Positions 7,792-17,169 of a DNA stretch of 64,000 bases are shown here, piece after piece. Numbering within the stretch: position 1 is the first letter of the stretch; each line of letters starts with the position of its first letter. The translations under genes were made by a program, and so were the position numbers. The notes below the pieces were generated by a model that did no database searches, was not told the origin of the DNA, and saw nothing but the letters and a program-made list of their open reading frames with translations. The DNA comes from Paenibacillus sp. V4I7 (GTDB lineage Bacteria > Bacillota > Bacilli > Paenibacillales > NBRC-103111): assembly GCF_030817275.1 (NCBI RefSeq), contig NZ_JAUSZD010000002.1, positions 4,960,001 through 5,024,000 of the forward strand, given 5' to 3'.

Positions 7792-8400
7792 ATGTCTAAA
7801 AAGAATATTTCAGCTGATGACGGTATCACCACAGATTCCGTCATCGCCACGCCTCCCGAGAAAGCATTGCGTACAGATGCCAAAAGAAATCGGGATAAGC
7901 TGCTCAATGTCGCCCATAGGGTTTTTACGACCGAAGGCATCTCCGTCTCGATGGATGAAATCGCCCGACGTGCTGGTGTGGGCGTGGGCACTGTCTATCG
8001 GCATTTCCCGACCAAGGAAGATTTGTTTGGGGCCGTCATTGTCAGCCACAAAACGCGTCTTATCGAAGAAGCAAATCAATTGCTTTACCACGACGATCCG
8101 GGAGAAGCGTTCTTTTATTATTTTGCAAGAATCATACGCGAGGGGATTTCAAACAAGGCGATCACCGATGCCCTTGTTAGCAGTCTGAATATAGACGCTG
8201 GACATTCGGAGGTTGCGAAGGATTTTTGGCGAGGGATTGACAATCTTCTCGCTCGCGCCCAACAAAGCGGCTCCGTTCGGGCTGATGCTCGCTTTGAGGA
8301 TATCAAAATCCTGCTTATCGGCATCTTGCAGGCTACCGGGGACGGCGAGACTTTCCCGGACCGCGTCGTGTCGATCCTATGCGACGGTCTTCGCGGGTAA
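7792..8400 (+). CDS. TetR/AcrR family transcriptional regulator
   Basis: A repressor of 202 residues. The N-terminal helix-turn-helix spans about residues 30-80 (RDKLLNVAHRVFTTEG, VSMDEIARRAGVGVGTVYRHF, TKEDLFGAVI), the classic TetR signature. The C-terminal 110 residues form the helical ligand-binding and dimer domain. A 30-residue polar extension precedes the DNA-binding domain. AGAGGTG is the ribosome site. It is transcribed divergently from the truncated isochorismatase-type gene with two palindromes between, so it probably represses itself and formerly the hydrolase. With its target broken it may be a regulator without a local job. The ligand is unknown. Confidence 0.88.
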   Translation: MSKKNISADDGITTDSVIATPPEKALRTDAKRNRDKLLNVAHRVFTTEGISVSMDEIARRAGVGVGTVYRHFPTKEDLFGAVIVSHKTRLIEEANQLLYHDDPGEAFFYYFARIIREGISNKAITDALVSSLNIDAGHSEVAKDFWRGIDNLLARAQQSGSVRADARFEDIKILLIGILQATGDGETFPDRVVSILCDGLRG

Positions 8401-8526
8401 TTAATAATAACCGCTTGCGACTCCCGAGACCTCAAGCGGTTAAGGCCTAAATTTCGCTCTACTTGTGATACGGTTCCCCGCAATTGATTTTGAACTATCC
8501 TGCCCGTCACTTGAATGAACAAAAAA

Positions 8527-8570
8527 AAGGAGCTGCCGCGAGGCAAGTTCCTTCACTATCGTTCTCCGTA
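8527..8570. repeat. Dispersed element, degenerate copy C
   Basis: AAGGAGCTGCC and GGCAAGTTCCTT form an imperfect stem followed by CACTATCGTTCTCCGT, the core of the dispersed palindrome family. It is weaker than copies A and B. Confidence 0.4.
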
Positions 8571-8653
8571 ATGACTATTTTTTTTCGTACTCAGTGGGAT
8601 ACTTTTTTCTATAAGGCTGTGTTTAGAAAAGTGTTGAAAATATATGATTATCT

Positions 8654-9283
8654 TTATAGTTTTTTCTTACATTTTACAATTATAAATTTTACTGGAGGTT
8701 TATTATTCATGTTCTTACTTGGCTCGTCAATTTCTGAAAACTCTACCAGTCCATATTTTTCAAATTCTTGTTTTATGGAGTCAGAATCATAAAAAAACAT
8801 TTTTACGCCTTCCATTATCTCGAAATAATCTTTATCCAATTGTTTACCCTTTCCAAACATTGGGGCTTTTTTTGAAACAGTTGTAAAAATCATATATCCA
8901 TTTGGCTTTAACTGATTATAGCAATCTTTAACAAACTTATCTCTCTCACGATTATTCAATAAGTGAATAAGTGCATAGCAAAATATACCGTCATAGAGTT
9001 TGTTATCAAAAGGCATGTCAGTTACTGAACCATGAAAAATACTAATATCAAGCCCGTTTTGCCTCGCCAAATCAATCGCTGTTTTTGAAATCTCAATACC
9101 TGTTACATTTATTCCATTGTCAATAAAAACCTTTGCATTTCTGCCATATCCAATACCTGGTACTAGTATGTCCTTAACATTCCTTTCAAGGAAAAAGTCC
9201 TTTGTCACGATTGCGGAGTCTGTAGGTTCAAATCCCCACATCGTTTGTTTTTCTATAAAACTTGATTCCCAGAATTCCGTCAT
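8654..9283 (-). CDS. Class I SAM-dependent methyltransferase (Methyltransf_25/TehB-like)
   Basis: A soluble protein of 209 residues. SAM-binding motif I is ILVPGIGYGRNA near residues 39-50, with the acidic end of strand beta-2 in VTGIEISKTAI, motif post-I-like FHGSVTDMPFD, and YDGIFCYALIHLL as motif II. Length and order fit small-molecule methyltransferases of the type near TehB. The substrate cannot be read from the sequence. AAGGAG lies 8 nt before the ATG. The gene is AT-rich and single, flanked by noncoding DNA, which may mark recent acquisition. The final lysine-rich tail is unremarkable. Confidence 0.85.
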   Translation of the reverse strand: MTEFWESSFIEKQTMWGFEPTDSAIVTKDFFLERNVKDILVPGIGYGRNAKVFIDNGINVTGIEISKTAIDLARQNGLDISIFHGSVTDMPFDNKLYDGIFCYALIHLLNNRERDKFVKDCYNQLKPNGYMIFTTVSKKAPMFGKGKQLDKDYFEIMEGVKMFFYDSDSIKQEFEKYGLVEFSEIDEPSKNMNNKPPVKFIIVKCKKKL

Positions 9284-9778
9284 ATCTCTATCTCCTTTAT
9301 GTCTTTTTTTAATTGGGATGCTATCTTGCTTGACGCTAAAGTAATGTTTATAAGCCTAAACTCCAATAAATTAGGATTCCCCATTAATTTGTCTAAGGTT
9401 TATCAATCTTTCTTCAAAGCAATAATACCATATGTTGGAAAAAATAACCGTATTGTATCGATTATACGGGCCGAGTTCATTCGCGATTATGCGCACATGT
9501 TTGTGTCGCCGGACATTTGCTACTACAAGAACTTTATCTCATTCCCGCTCGACCCCCTTTTTAATGTAAAAAACCACCGCCTTTTTTGGCGATGTTATAT
9601 AGTCAACCTGTTTTCATATTGATCTACGTAAATACGAATTGCTTTATTTTTATCGGTTGGATTATCAAAAATTCTCATTGCTACACATTCATGCCGTAGC
9701 CACCTTTGGATAAACCGTTTGGATAAAATTCCTAATTCTGTGTAAACTATCTTCGATAAATTATGGAGGTGTTCAAGC
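9284..9778. other. Intergenic stretch with a TGTC-N4-GACA site
   Basis: A 107-codon plus-strand frame exists, but it has no ribosome site, mixes AT-rich and GC-richer halves and matches nothing I know, so it is not called. The segment about 9460-9560 is clearly GC-richer than its flanks and may be a small insertion. Confidence 0.45.
9504..9515. repeat. TGTC-GCCG-GACA palindrome, copy 4
   Basis: A perfect 4-bp-arm site followed by TTTG, as in copy 1 (GACATTTG). It sits inside the GC-richer patch of an otherwise AT-rich intergenic region. Confidence 0.3.
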
Positions 9779-9922
9779 TTGGCTAATAAAGGGAAAAATG
9801 ACGATGAAAACGATTTTTATGAAGGTATGGCGGAAACAGCCGACTTTATTCATGATCGACTAGGTGTTGAAGGACCTATCGGGCCAATATGTAATCATCA
9901 TCACATCCTAATACGCAGTTAA
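9779..9922 (+). CDS. Small acidic hypothetical protein (47 aa), TTG start
   Basis: A TTG start is preceded by GGAGG with good spacing and gives a 47-residue protein beginning MANKGKNDDENDFYEGMAET, then ADFIHDRLGVEGPIGPIC and an HHH near the C-terminus. It is acidic at the N-terminus and has no membrane segment. Unrecognised. It precedes an Hsp20 gene by 126 bp, and a shared promoter is possible but not shown. The ribosome site is the main support. Confidence 0.5.
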   Translation: MANKGKNDDENDFYEGMAETADFIHDRLGVEGPIGPICNHHHILIRS

Positions 9923-10048
9923 TTTAGTTTTCATTTTCTTCTGTTTTTCTTAATTGCCTCCACATGAATATTTCTTTTAATGACTGCATAAAACCCATTT
10001 ATTTGGTAAAACATATCTACAGTAAAAAAATTACAAGGAGGACTATTC

Positions 10049-10483
10049 ATGAATTTATCTCCCTTTGACCCTTTTCGCCAATTAGATAGTTGGAAAACTG
10101 GTTTAGACAAAATTTTTAATGATGCTAAAACTGGTTTTGGATTCCTTTCTGAATATAACAGCCGCGTTGATGTCTTCGAAAATGAAAAGGAAGTTGTGGT
10201 ACATTACGATATCCCTGGTCTTGAAAGTAAAGAAGATGTTCATATCCATATTGATGATAACCTTCTCACTATCCATGGTATTATTAAAAATATTACTGAC
10301 TTAAGAGAAGATCAAATGCACAGAAAAGAACGTTTTTCAGGTAAATTTCAGCGCTCAATAACGTTACCTTCATTGGTAAATGCTGAAGGAACAGCTGCAA
10401 CCTATAAAAATGGTGTACTTGAAGTCAGAATGCCAAAAGTAATAAAAGATACGCATAAACCAATTGATATTCAATTTCAATAA
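10049..10483 (+). CDS. Hsp20/alpha-crystallin small heat-shock protein
   Basis: 144 residues: an N-terminal variable arm (NLSPFDPFRQLDSWKTGLDK), then the alpha-crystallin domain from about residue 38 (SRVDVFENEKEVVVHYDIPG) through ERFSGKFQRSITLPS, and the C-terminal GVLEVRMPK block. Such proteins hold unfolding proteins in solution, and some Bacillota paralogues are spore-associated. A terminal I-x-I/V-like motif occurs as IDIQ. AAGGAGG lies 6 nt upstream of the ATG and a rho-independent terminator follows directly, so it is monocistronic or the end of a short unit with the 47-aa gene. No CIRCE operator was seen upstream. Confidence 0.9.
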   Translation: MNLSPFDPFRQLDSWKTGLDKIFNDAKTGFGFLSEYNSRVDVFENEKEVVVHYDIPGLESKEDVHIHIDDNLLTIHGIIKNITDLREDQMHRKERFSGKFQRSITLPSLVNAEGTAATYKNGVLEVRMPKVIKDTHKPIDIQFQ

Positions 10484-10497
10484 TAAATTTTGATGCA

Positions 10498-10527
10498 GCC
10501 TGTAACGATTTTTTACAGGCTTTTTTG
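10498..10527 (+). terminator. Terminator of the Hsp20 gene
   Basis: GCCTGTA/TACAGGC stem, 9-nt loop, then TTTTTT. Confidence 0.85.
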
Positions 10528-10598
10528 TGCTTTTATTTCATATGCCGATCAATGAATCCTTTTATCTGGATAGAATATCTAATTTCTTATCAATATGC

Positions 10599-10611
10599 TT
10601 GTCACCCGACA
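10599..10611. repeat. TTGTC-ACCC-GACA palindrome, copy 5
   Basis: The same 13-bp core as copy 3 (TTGTCACCCGACA), about 10 kb away, in the noncoding DNA between the Hsp20 terminator and the minus-strand gene at 10755. Confidence 0.4.
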
Positions 10612-10754
10612 GCAATATTAAATAAACATATACACATCGCCTAACCTGGAGATGTTTTATATTTAACGAAATTATTCATTTTAGAATTCTAAGCAGCCGG
10701 CTGCCGCCTCAAGTTACCCCGGTTTGTAGGCACCGCATTGTTAATATTAGTTCG

Positions 10755-10979
10755 TTAAGGACTTTCTTTAGAATGTGATTTTTTCCCTTCATGATAGTCT
10801 TCCCATAATGGGCCGATGTATTTTTCTAATGTTTTAACAATAACATCTCTTTGGCTCTCTTTGACATTTCCAATGTCATTTGCAATATCATTTCTGACTC
10901 GTATGAGCACAAATAAAGGTGGTAAGTCAGTCTCACGGAAAGCCTTAATCATGGATTCTTCTTGTGGTGTAATATCCAT
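10755..10979 (-). CDS. Small hypothetical protein (74 aa)
   Basis: A charged soluble protein reading MDITPQEESMIKAFRETDLP, then PLFVLIRVRNDIAND and VIVKTLEKYIGPLWEDYHEG, with a hydrophilic KSHSKESP tail. GGAAGG-type ribosome site, ATG start. The sequence has the composition of a real gene; the family is not recognised. It stands alone. Confidence 0.55.
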   Translation of the reverse strand: MDITPQEESMIKAFRETDLPPLFVLIRVRNDIANDIGNVKESQRDVIVKTLEKYIGPLWEDYHEGKKSHSKESP

Positions 10980-11222
10980 AAAGCATTCTCTTCCTTTCCA
11001 GTTAGATTATACACATTAATTTTCACACTCTTAGGCCATTAGAAACCGGATGCGGCATTTATCGATCGATGCGTCTCCAAATACTTTAGCGGCTACATGA
11101 CGTTCCTTCCTTTCTACCGGTTGTCACATCCACGAATGGAATTCCTGTAATCCCAACATTTGCATACTCGGAGTAAAGTTATCTCGTACACTGGGCTGCT
11201 GCTTCCGTTCCGTTCCGCTCCA

Positions 11223-11547
11223 CTAAATCCCTAAATCTTCAGTTGTATCCCCTTCTTCTACTCGAGATAATCTCATTCTAAACCCTGACGTCAGTGATAA
11301 GGTCAAGCGAAAATAAGTGATGATCAATGCACTGGATTTCCAAAAAGTAAATAATTACCATATCAGAATAAGCCACCACGCTAAACTGCCAGTCACTTCA
11401 ATAAGAAAAGATGTAGATAGAAAATATAGCTTTAGTCTGGAAATAAACTTGTAGACTTGAAAAATAAAGTATTAGACTCATAAGCGCCAATAAACGGGCA
11501 GTAGAGTAGAGCTCACGCTCTCTATAATCATCATAGGCAAATTGCAT
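11223..11547 (-). pseudogene. Small membrane protein gene, decayed
   Basis: Read from an ATG at 11547, the minus strand gives MQFAYDDYRERELYSTARLL followed by a hydrophobic segment, then a stop. In the next frame a second membrane segment (LIEVTGSLAWWLILIW) follows, another stop, and a hydrophilic tail ending RVEEGDTTEDLGI. The layout (charged start, two to four membrane spans, acidic tail) suggests a DUF2178-like small membrane protein broken by one frameshift and one nonsense codon. Family assignment is tentative. Confidence 0.4.
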
Positions 11548-11556
11548 TAGGCCTAT

Positions 11557-11604
11557 AAAAAAGCTAAATCAATTCGCGAATGGCGATTTGATTTAGCTTT
11601 TTTT
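11557..11604. terminator. Bidirectional terminator
   Basis: AAAGCTAAATCAA pairs with TTGATTTAGCTTT around a 15-nt interval; A-rich and T-rich flanks make it work on both strands. It terminates the minus-strand kinase gene ending at 11764. Confidence 0.8.
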
Positions 11605-11763
11605 GAATATATACCATTAAACATCGCATCCAGCACAGGGAACAGCATAACGCTTGTTCATTCGGATCGGTTCGGGAAAAGCCGCTTTCTGCTGATATGC
11701 TCATTATCTCTTGATTATGAAAGGAAATCTGGAAATGAACTGCGGATCAAGCGTGTGGCTTGG

Positions 11764-13954
11764 TTATTCCTGTCTTTCATCGAGTCTTTTTTCAAATACA
11801 GTTATGACCTTGAACTGATCGCCGTCAATTTCAATGTTCAGTTGTCCGCCTTGCAGCTCAACGATGCTTTTGGCAATGGCTAGGCCGAGTCCGGAGCCTT
11901 CCGTGTGTCTGGACTGATCGCCGCGTTTTGAACCGTTCGAACAGCTCTCGGGCGTCGAAGTTAAACTCGTAGACGGAAATATTTTGAATGATCAAGACGA
12001 CTTTGCTCTCGGATTCTGTCAAGTTGACATAGACCCGGGTTCCCGGCATGGCGTATTTCAATGCGTTGGAGATTAGGTTCTCGAAGACGCGCCATGTTTT
12101 TTTACCGTCTAACAGCGCATAGATGTGCGGCTTTTCCAGATTCACCCTAAAGTTGAGTGGGGATGCATCAATTTTGTCGCTGAACTCGGCTAAAGCCTGA
12201 TTAAGCAGTGCCGCAACATCGACTTTCTCCAAAAATAGCTCGGTTGCTCCGCTTGCCATTTTAGACGCTTCGAACAAGTCGTCGATGAGTACTTTCAGCC
12301 GCTGCGTCTTCCGATCGAGCACCTCAATATAATGCGAGGATTGCTCGGCGGATAAGCTCTCATTTTTGAGCAAATCGACAAAATTAATGATAGATGTTAA
12401 GGGCGTTTTCAAATCGTGTGAAACGTTCGTAATCAGTTCTGTCTTCAGCCGGTCGCTCACTCGCTGCTTTTCGAGCGATAGCTGCAAGCCTTGCTTCATA
12501 TTGTTAATATGAGTCGCCATTCGGGACAATTGGCCATTCCCTTTTGCAGGCAATGTCACGCCAAAATCCCCATTAGCCATTTGTTCCACACCTTTGATGA
12601 TTTTGCGAAGCTGTTTCACCTTCCGCATAATATAAGGAAGTACAAAGATGATGAACATGATATACCAAGCAAAAGCAAAAACAACAACGACGTCTTCAAA
12701 TTCAGATGCAGCCACACAAACCGGAAGGAAGCCCATGATCCCGATGATCGCCATGAACACTAGCAGCTTGAACCGTAAGCCTCGCTGCTCAAGAGCTTCT
12801 TTCACCGTTTGCCAGAAGGAAGCTGTTATGCTGCTGTTCCATTGCTCGGCGCGCTTTTCTGGATTTTTCATCAAGGAGATAGCGCCGCGAATGCCGTAAA
12901 ACACTATGACCAGCAGTGCAGTGGATATCGCTACTACGAAGATTTGGTACAAGCTTACAAAAGTCGGAGACAGGTAGAAAATGTCATTATCCATCGAGAT
13001 GCCGAACAGTGCAGCCGTTGCAATAAAGGTGCACCAGGCGCGAACGTCCAGAGGGAATCGTTTTGTTACACCTGCTTTGACATCGGTTAGTGCGATATCA
13101 TTGGCACGCTGTTTTCTCAAATAGAAGCTTAAGGCAAGCGTGACGATCAAAAGTGCGATGAGCAAGTAGACGGTCTCCATGGAGTGCTGCTTCTTGGTCA
13201 GATGGGAAAGGTAGTCGGATTGAATAATGCCCGATCCTTGCGTCGGGTTTAAAATATAGAAAGTTCCCTTGATCTGGTTGTAACTCATGTCGCTAGAAAC
13301 TCTGCTCATCATTTCGGTGTTTGGCAGGTTTAACGTGTATATAATATCCTGACTATCCAACGCTTTTTGCAGCGTATCTTGATCGATATTACTGTACGTT
13401 TCGCCACTGCTTAAATTTTTAAGAGCGTAATAAAGCGAGTTTTTGCGGTTATCCAGGTTCATTTTTGCTGTAACAAATTCTTTTTGTTTGGCTGCTACAG
13501 CAGTCTTTAGCTTTTGTTCAAAGACAGTGTCTTTTTCTTTATTCAATTCAGCGATCTTGGTCTCTTTTTCGGCATCAAGTCGGTCCATTTCGGCATTGTC
13601 GCTTCTATTACGAGCTGCGTTGATTCGATCGCTATATTTCCGGTTCACATTATTGAGCTTCTCATGAACGGTTCTTTCGGCTTCTTGCTTAAGATTGTTA
13701 TAATCATTTCTGCCGAGTTGCTGCTCTGGCGTCTTATCTGCGAAATTGGGTGACTCCAGATGATGCTGTTGAATGAACCGATAAATGGAACTGATTTCCC
13801 TGCTGAATGCGGATCCTTTAAAATAGGAATCTTGACCAAAGTATACGCTGTTCTTATAAACATTCGCCGCAGCAAATAAGGTCAAGGTCCAAATTACAAA
13901 AGCACAGCCAAGCAGTAAGAGAGAGATGGATTTACTTCTCCATTTTGTAGCCAA
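11764..13954 (-). pseudogene. Sensor histidine kinase with a 3' frameshift (or sequencing error)
   Basis: The sensor kinase of the adjacent response regulator. N-terminal membrane span (about 10-30), a large extracytoplasmic coiled-coil region (about 35-260, rich in Glu/Lys/Arg), about six further membrane spans (260-450), a HAMP-like linker, HisKA with ITNVSHDLKTPLTSII, and HATPase with the N box SNALKYAMPG. The frame then shifts: at 11926-11929 a run of four T, where three are expected, throws the last part into SVQTHGRLRTRP. Removing one base restores EGSGLGLAIAKSIVELQGGQ and continues to a TAA at 11764. As read, the protein lacks the last G box, which closes the ATP lid. A homopolymer read error is as likely as a real mutation. 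The start is TTG, overlapping the regulator by 23 bp. Confidence 0.8.
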
Positions 13955-14639
13955 TACCCCACACCACCTTCAAATATTTTGGATCTTTCGGATTGATTTC
14001 GATTTTCTCGCGGATTCTCCGCACATGAACCGCCACCGTATTATCAGCGCCCCAGGCAGGGTCTTTCCACACTTTTTCGTAAATCTCATCGATGGAAAAA
14101 ACGCGGCCTTTGTTCATCATCAACAGCTCAAGAATTTTGAATTCTGTTGGCGTTATCCGCACATCCTCGCCGTCGACTGTGACTTCTTTGGTCACAGTAT
14201 TGAGAACAAGTCCGCGGACGCGCAGCTCCTCACTTGTTGGTTCTTCCTCTCCAAAATGACCAAGTGTCGTGTAGCGTCGAAGCTGAGACTTTACTCTGGC
14301 GATCAGCTCAAGTGGATTGAAGGGCTTGGTTAAGTAATCGTCAGCGCCGACATTCAGCCCGAGGATTTTATCCGTATCCTCCGCTTTGGCGGAAAGCATC
14401 AGGATCGGGACGTTGCGACTCTCTCTAATTTTGAACGTCGCTTGAATACCGTCCATCTGAGGCATCATGATATCGAGGATGATCAGATGAATTTCTTTTT
14501 CCTCCAGCACCCGCAATGCTTCGATGCCATTTTGTGCTTTGCAGACCTCGATGCCCTCACCTTTCAAATAAATTTCGATCGCTTCCCGAATGTCGGCATC
14601 ATCATCGACAACGAGCACCTGGTATTTCCTCAAGTTCAT
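13932..14639 (-). CDS. OmpR/PhoB-family response regulator
   Basis: 235 residues. The receiver domain has the DDD acidic cluster near 12-14, phospho-acceptor Asp about 56 (HLIILDIMMPQMDG), the T/S position in ILMLSAKAED, and Lys in DDYLTKPFNP. The C-terminal winged helix (about 135-235) shows ITPTEFKILELLMMNKGRVF, the wing-region VHVRRIREKIE, and VWGIGYKMEK at the end. It overlaps the start of the cognate membrane kinase, and the two are co-transcribed on the minus strand. The kinase resembles the VanS/BaeS group in its cytoplasmic part, so an envelope-stress or cell-wall signal is plausible but unproven. Confidence 0.92.
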   Translation of the reverse strand: MNLRKYQVLVVDDDADIREAIEIYLKGEGIEVCKAQNGIEALRVLEEKEIHLIILDIMMPQMDGIQATFKIRESRNVPILMLSAKAEDTDKILGLNVGADDYLTKPFNPLELIARVKSQLRRYTTLGHFGEEEPTSEELRVRGLVLNTVTKEVTVDGEDVRITPTEFKILELLMMNKGRVFSIDEIYEKVWKDPAWGADNTVAVHVRRIREKIEINPKDPKYLKVVWGIGYKMEK

Positions 14640-14914
14640 TCACCCTTTTTTCTTATCGTTCTCAGTCTTGTTACTACCAAACAAGCCTAATGATAAATGA
14701 TAAAGTTTACAAAATATCGACGATAAATCTTACGAATTTATGAAGACATGGTAGATATGCTGTGATTGTCTATTTAGTGTAACACGGGACCATAAATTAG
14801 GCGCTTCGGTTTTATGATGAGTTGGCATGCCTCCCTAATTAGGCAAAACCGATCTATAGCCACTCCCCCTGAAACAAAGGTGGTTAGCGAGATCGAGCTG
14901 CTAAGCGTGTGTTC
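14640..14914. other. Promoter region of the two-component operon and intergenic DNA
   Basis: AT-rich sequence upstream of the minus-strand response regulator; no gene supported and no confident operator picked. Confidence 0.4.
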
Positions 14915-14965
14915 GAGTAGAAAAAAAGAACCGTCAGGATGATCTGACGGTTCTTTTTTCTACTC
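14915..14965. terminator. Strong bidirectional terminator
   Basis: GAGTAGAAAAAAAGAACCGTCAG pairs almost perfectly with the following arm (22 bp) around GATGAT, with A and T runs inside the arms that suit termination on either strand. Confidence 0.8.
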
Positions 14966-14997
14966 TACCGCTGGATGGAGCGATTCGCAACGGTAGT

Positions 14998-15264
14998 CTA
15001 GGGCTTTATTTTCTCGTCCAAGTATGACAAATTTGATTTAAGGTTAAACTGGCCATCATCAATGGCTGAAAATTGACCTGGCTGATGAATAACCTCAGTG
15101 ATGGAATCAGGAAATTTTTCGGACTGAACTCGATTAGTCGTGGCTGAAGATAGGATGAGGATGTATGTCTTGAACCGAAAATCTGCTATTGTGATGACAA
15201 ATCCGTTCATACGGTAACTGGCCGTTTCTCCAATCGGTCTAGCATAAATGAATGGACTTAGCAT
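14998..15264 (-). pseudogene. SleB/CwlJ-type cell-wall hydrolase remnant
   Basis: The 88-codon frame contains ATTNRVQSEKFPDSITEVIH followed by QPGQFSAIDDGQFN. That is the conserved central block of SleB/CwlJ-type spore-cortex hydrolases (NRV-x(4)-FP-x-(T/S)I-x-(D/E)VI-x(2)-P-x-QF). The sequence before and after does not continue the domain, and a separate coding-like piece (FPDHMTAYGHFTIGNDTDVL) lies upstream in another frame at about 15270-15380. It is therefore a scrambled fragment, not a working hydrolase. Confidence 0.55.
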
Positions 15265-15412
15265 CGATTATTCCGTTAGTAGGAAGAACATCAGTATCAT
15301 TCCCAATGGTGAAATGTCCATAGGCAGTCATATGATCCGGAAAATCGATTTCCGAATATGCTCCGTCACTGTTCTGACTCGACCTCCATTATGGATTTAG
15401 CAACATTAGGAC

Positions 15413-16750
15413 TTACAGGTGTGGACTTGCTACACCATCCTTTTGAAGAGCCTTTGACTCTTCAATTGCTTTGTTCATGACGTCATTGATCATCCGCAGC
15501 GCCGTTTGGCTATCTTTGGATTCCTTCCAGATTAAAGGGAAAACCATCGATGTCTTAGGATCGATAAATGTCAGGTCCGGTTTGCGGGGAGCAGGCATCG
15601 CATTCTTTAAAGCAAATAGCGATTGGAGATTTTTCCCTTTCAATTGCTGTACACCTTGCCCATACGCCTGCTGGACGACTGGGCTCATCAAAGGAGAACT
15701 GATGCCTTGCTTTGCCCGTTCGATTTGAACCTCTTCCGAAAGAAGATAAGCGAGCACCTGGAACGCAAGATCCTTCTTTGTGGATTGTTTCGTGATAAAT
15801 GCTCCCAATGAGTATGGTTGATATTTGTACGAGGGCGCTTCCGGAAATACGGGTACCGAAGAGACATCGAAGTTTAAGTCTTTATTTTGACTCCAATCGA
15901 CGATACTTTCCTCCACATCCACTGCCATGGCTATGTGGCCTTTGGGGAAGTCCTTAACTGTAGTGAACTGGTTACCGGGAATGTCATAGAACCGCCTGAG
16001 GTTGTCTACAACCCGTACCCATTTGCTCGATACCATGCTTGACTTGTCTTCATTAGGATCGAGAGCAGGCTCCGAAAGTTGGTTATACGTCATATAATAT
16101 TCAGGATGCTGCTGGTAGCCTTTATAGGTAATGTCCCCCTCTTGGCGCGTCAGCTTTTTAGACAATTCATATACCTCATCGTATGTCATGCCAGGCTTGG
16201 GGTAATCCACACCGAACTTGTCGAAAATATCCTTGTTGTAGAACAACAAGTAATCACTTCCTTCGAATGGCAGTGAGTACAGTTTACCATCAGAAGTGTT
16301 CATCGATTGCTGCATCATGGCTGGATTCAATTTGTTGGTGTCGAAATTGTATTTTTTGATTAGATCAGTCATGTCCCATTGCAAATCATATTTTCGAATC
16401 GATCTGTACGTGTTGCGGCGGGCATCCTCGAAGATAATATCGGGAATCGTTCCTGCAGCGACTAAGTCCTGATACTGTCTGCCGGGATTATCCCATTGAA
16501 CGTGTTTGATTTTAATATTCGGAAATTTTTTCTTGATAAACTGGCCGATGAGCAGGTCGAAATTTTCTTCCTTTAAATAACGTTTGTTAAAAAGCTGATC
16601 CCCTGTAAAGATGAATAATTCGTTGTCTGGCGATTCAGGTGTTTGGTTAACTACCGGGTTTTGGCCAGAAATTGTAGATTCAGATTCGCAGCCCGTCACG
16701 GTTAAGAATGCCAAAGCAATCAATATAGATACTTTAGGAAACTTTCTCAT
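15413..16750 (-). CDS. Extracellular sugar-binding lipoprotein (CUT1-type SBP), no permease nearby
   Basis: 445 residues. Lipoprotein signal MRKFPKVSILIALAFLTVTG-C, where the Cys at about 21 would be acylated. The mature part has the SBP_bac_1 fold: YQDLVAAGTIPDIIFEDA, YSLPFEGSDYLLFYNKDIFD, and VLAYLLSEEVQIE near the end. These proteins deliver oligosaccharides to an ABC importer. No permease genes adjoin it, so it must work with permeases elsewhere or act as a sensor partner. It is divergent from a secreted pectate lyase, each with its own cre-like site, which suggests a pectin-oligomer ligand. GGGAGG ribosome site, ATG start. Confidence 0.85.
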   Translation of the reverse strand: MRKFPKVSILIALAFLTVTGCESESTISGQNPVVNQTPESPDNELFIFTGDQLFNKRYLKEENFDLLIGQFIKKKFPNIKIKHVQWDNPGRQYQDLVAAGTIPDIIFEDARRNTYRSIRKYDLQWDMTDLIKKYNFDTNKLNPAMMQQSMNTSDGKLYSLPFEGSDYLLFYNKDIFDKFGVDYPKPGMTYDEVYELSKKLTRQEGDITYKGYQQHPEYYMTYNQLSEPALDPNEDKSSMVSSKWVRVVDNLRRFYDIPGNQFTTVKDFPKGHIAMAVDVEESIVDWSQNKDLNFDVSSVPVFPEAPSYKYQPYSLGAFITKQSTKKDLAFQVLAYLLSEEVQIERAKQGISSPLMSPVVQQAYGQGVQQLKGKNLQSLFALKNAMPAPRKPDLTFIDPKTSMVFPLIWKESKDSQTALRMINDVMNKAIEESKALQKDGVASPHL

Positions 16751-17169
16751 ACCTCTCCAAACCTCCCTTATAAATTTAGCAAGTTGCTGTTACTTGTAAA
16801 ATTATAGGTACCGCCCTCCTTTTGCCATCGCCTTTGGCCATTGTGATAATTGCTTCACCTCCATCCATGTAAGCGCTTCAATTTGCAATTAAAAAGAAAC
16901 GACTGTGGCCACCTTTCGTTTGGCGATCTTATATGATTTACTCTATTATGTAATAATTGCACATTCATTAGGGGGATAGTTCATATTTATAGGTTGTTTG
17001 TTGCATCATCACAGCGCAATAATATTTTAAAAGTAGTATCCAAAGGAAAGTGTCTACTGTTTATTAACCCCATACTCCTATGATAATAACCCCCCCCTTC
17101 GTATTCCCCATGCTTCCAGTTATGTTCTCTTACGATATCAAAGTACTTTGCACGCTGGTACTCCCCCTA
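16751..17169. other. Divergent promoter region between SBP and pectate lyase
   Basis: Holds the cre-like site at 16868-16881. No other gene or element was seen, except a C-rich run at about 17089-17097. Confidence 0.4.
16868..16881. promoter_or_regulatory. cre-like site upstream of the SBP gene
   Basis: TGTAAGCGCTTCAA fits the CcpA consensus TGWNANCGNTNNCA at all but one fixed position and contains the AAGCGCTT core palindrome. Suggests carbon catabolite repression of the binding-protein gene. Confidence 0.5.

Noticed and set aside
9299..9622. A 107-codon plus-strand frame
   Set aside because: No ribosome site, abrupt change of base composition inside, no family resemblance; likely chance.
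1..17000. The 0-17 kb patchwork as a prophage or integrative element
   Set aside because: No integrase, phage structural genes, tRNA-flanked att sites or conjugation genes; only scattered IS remnants and single genes.
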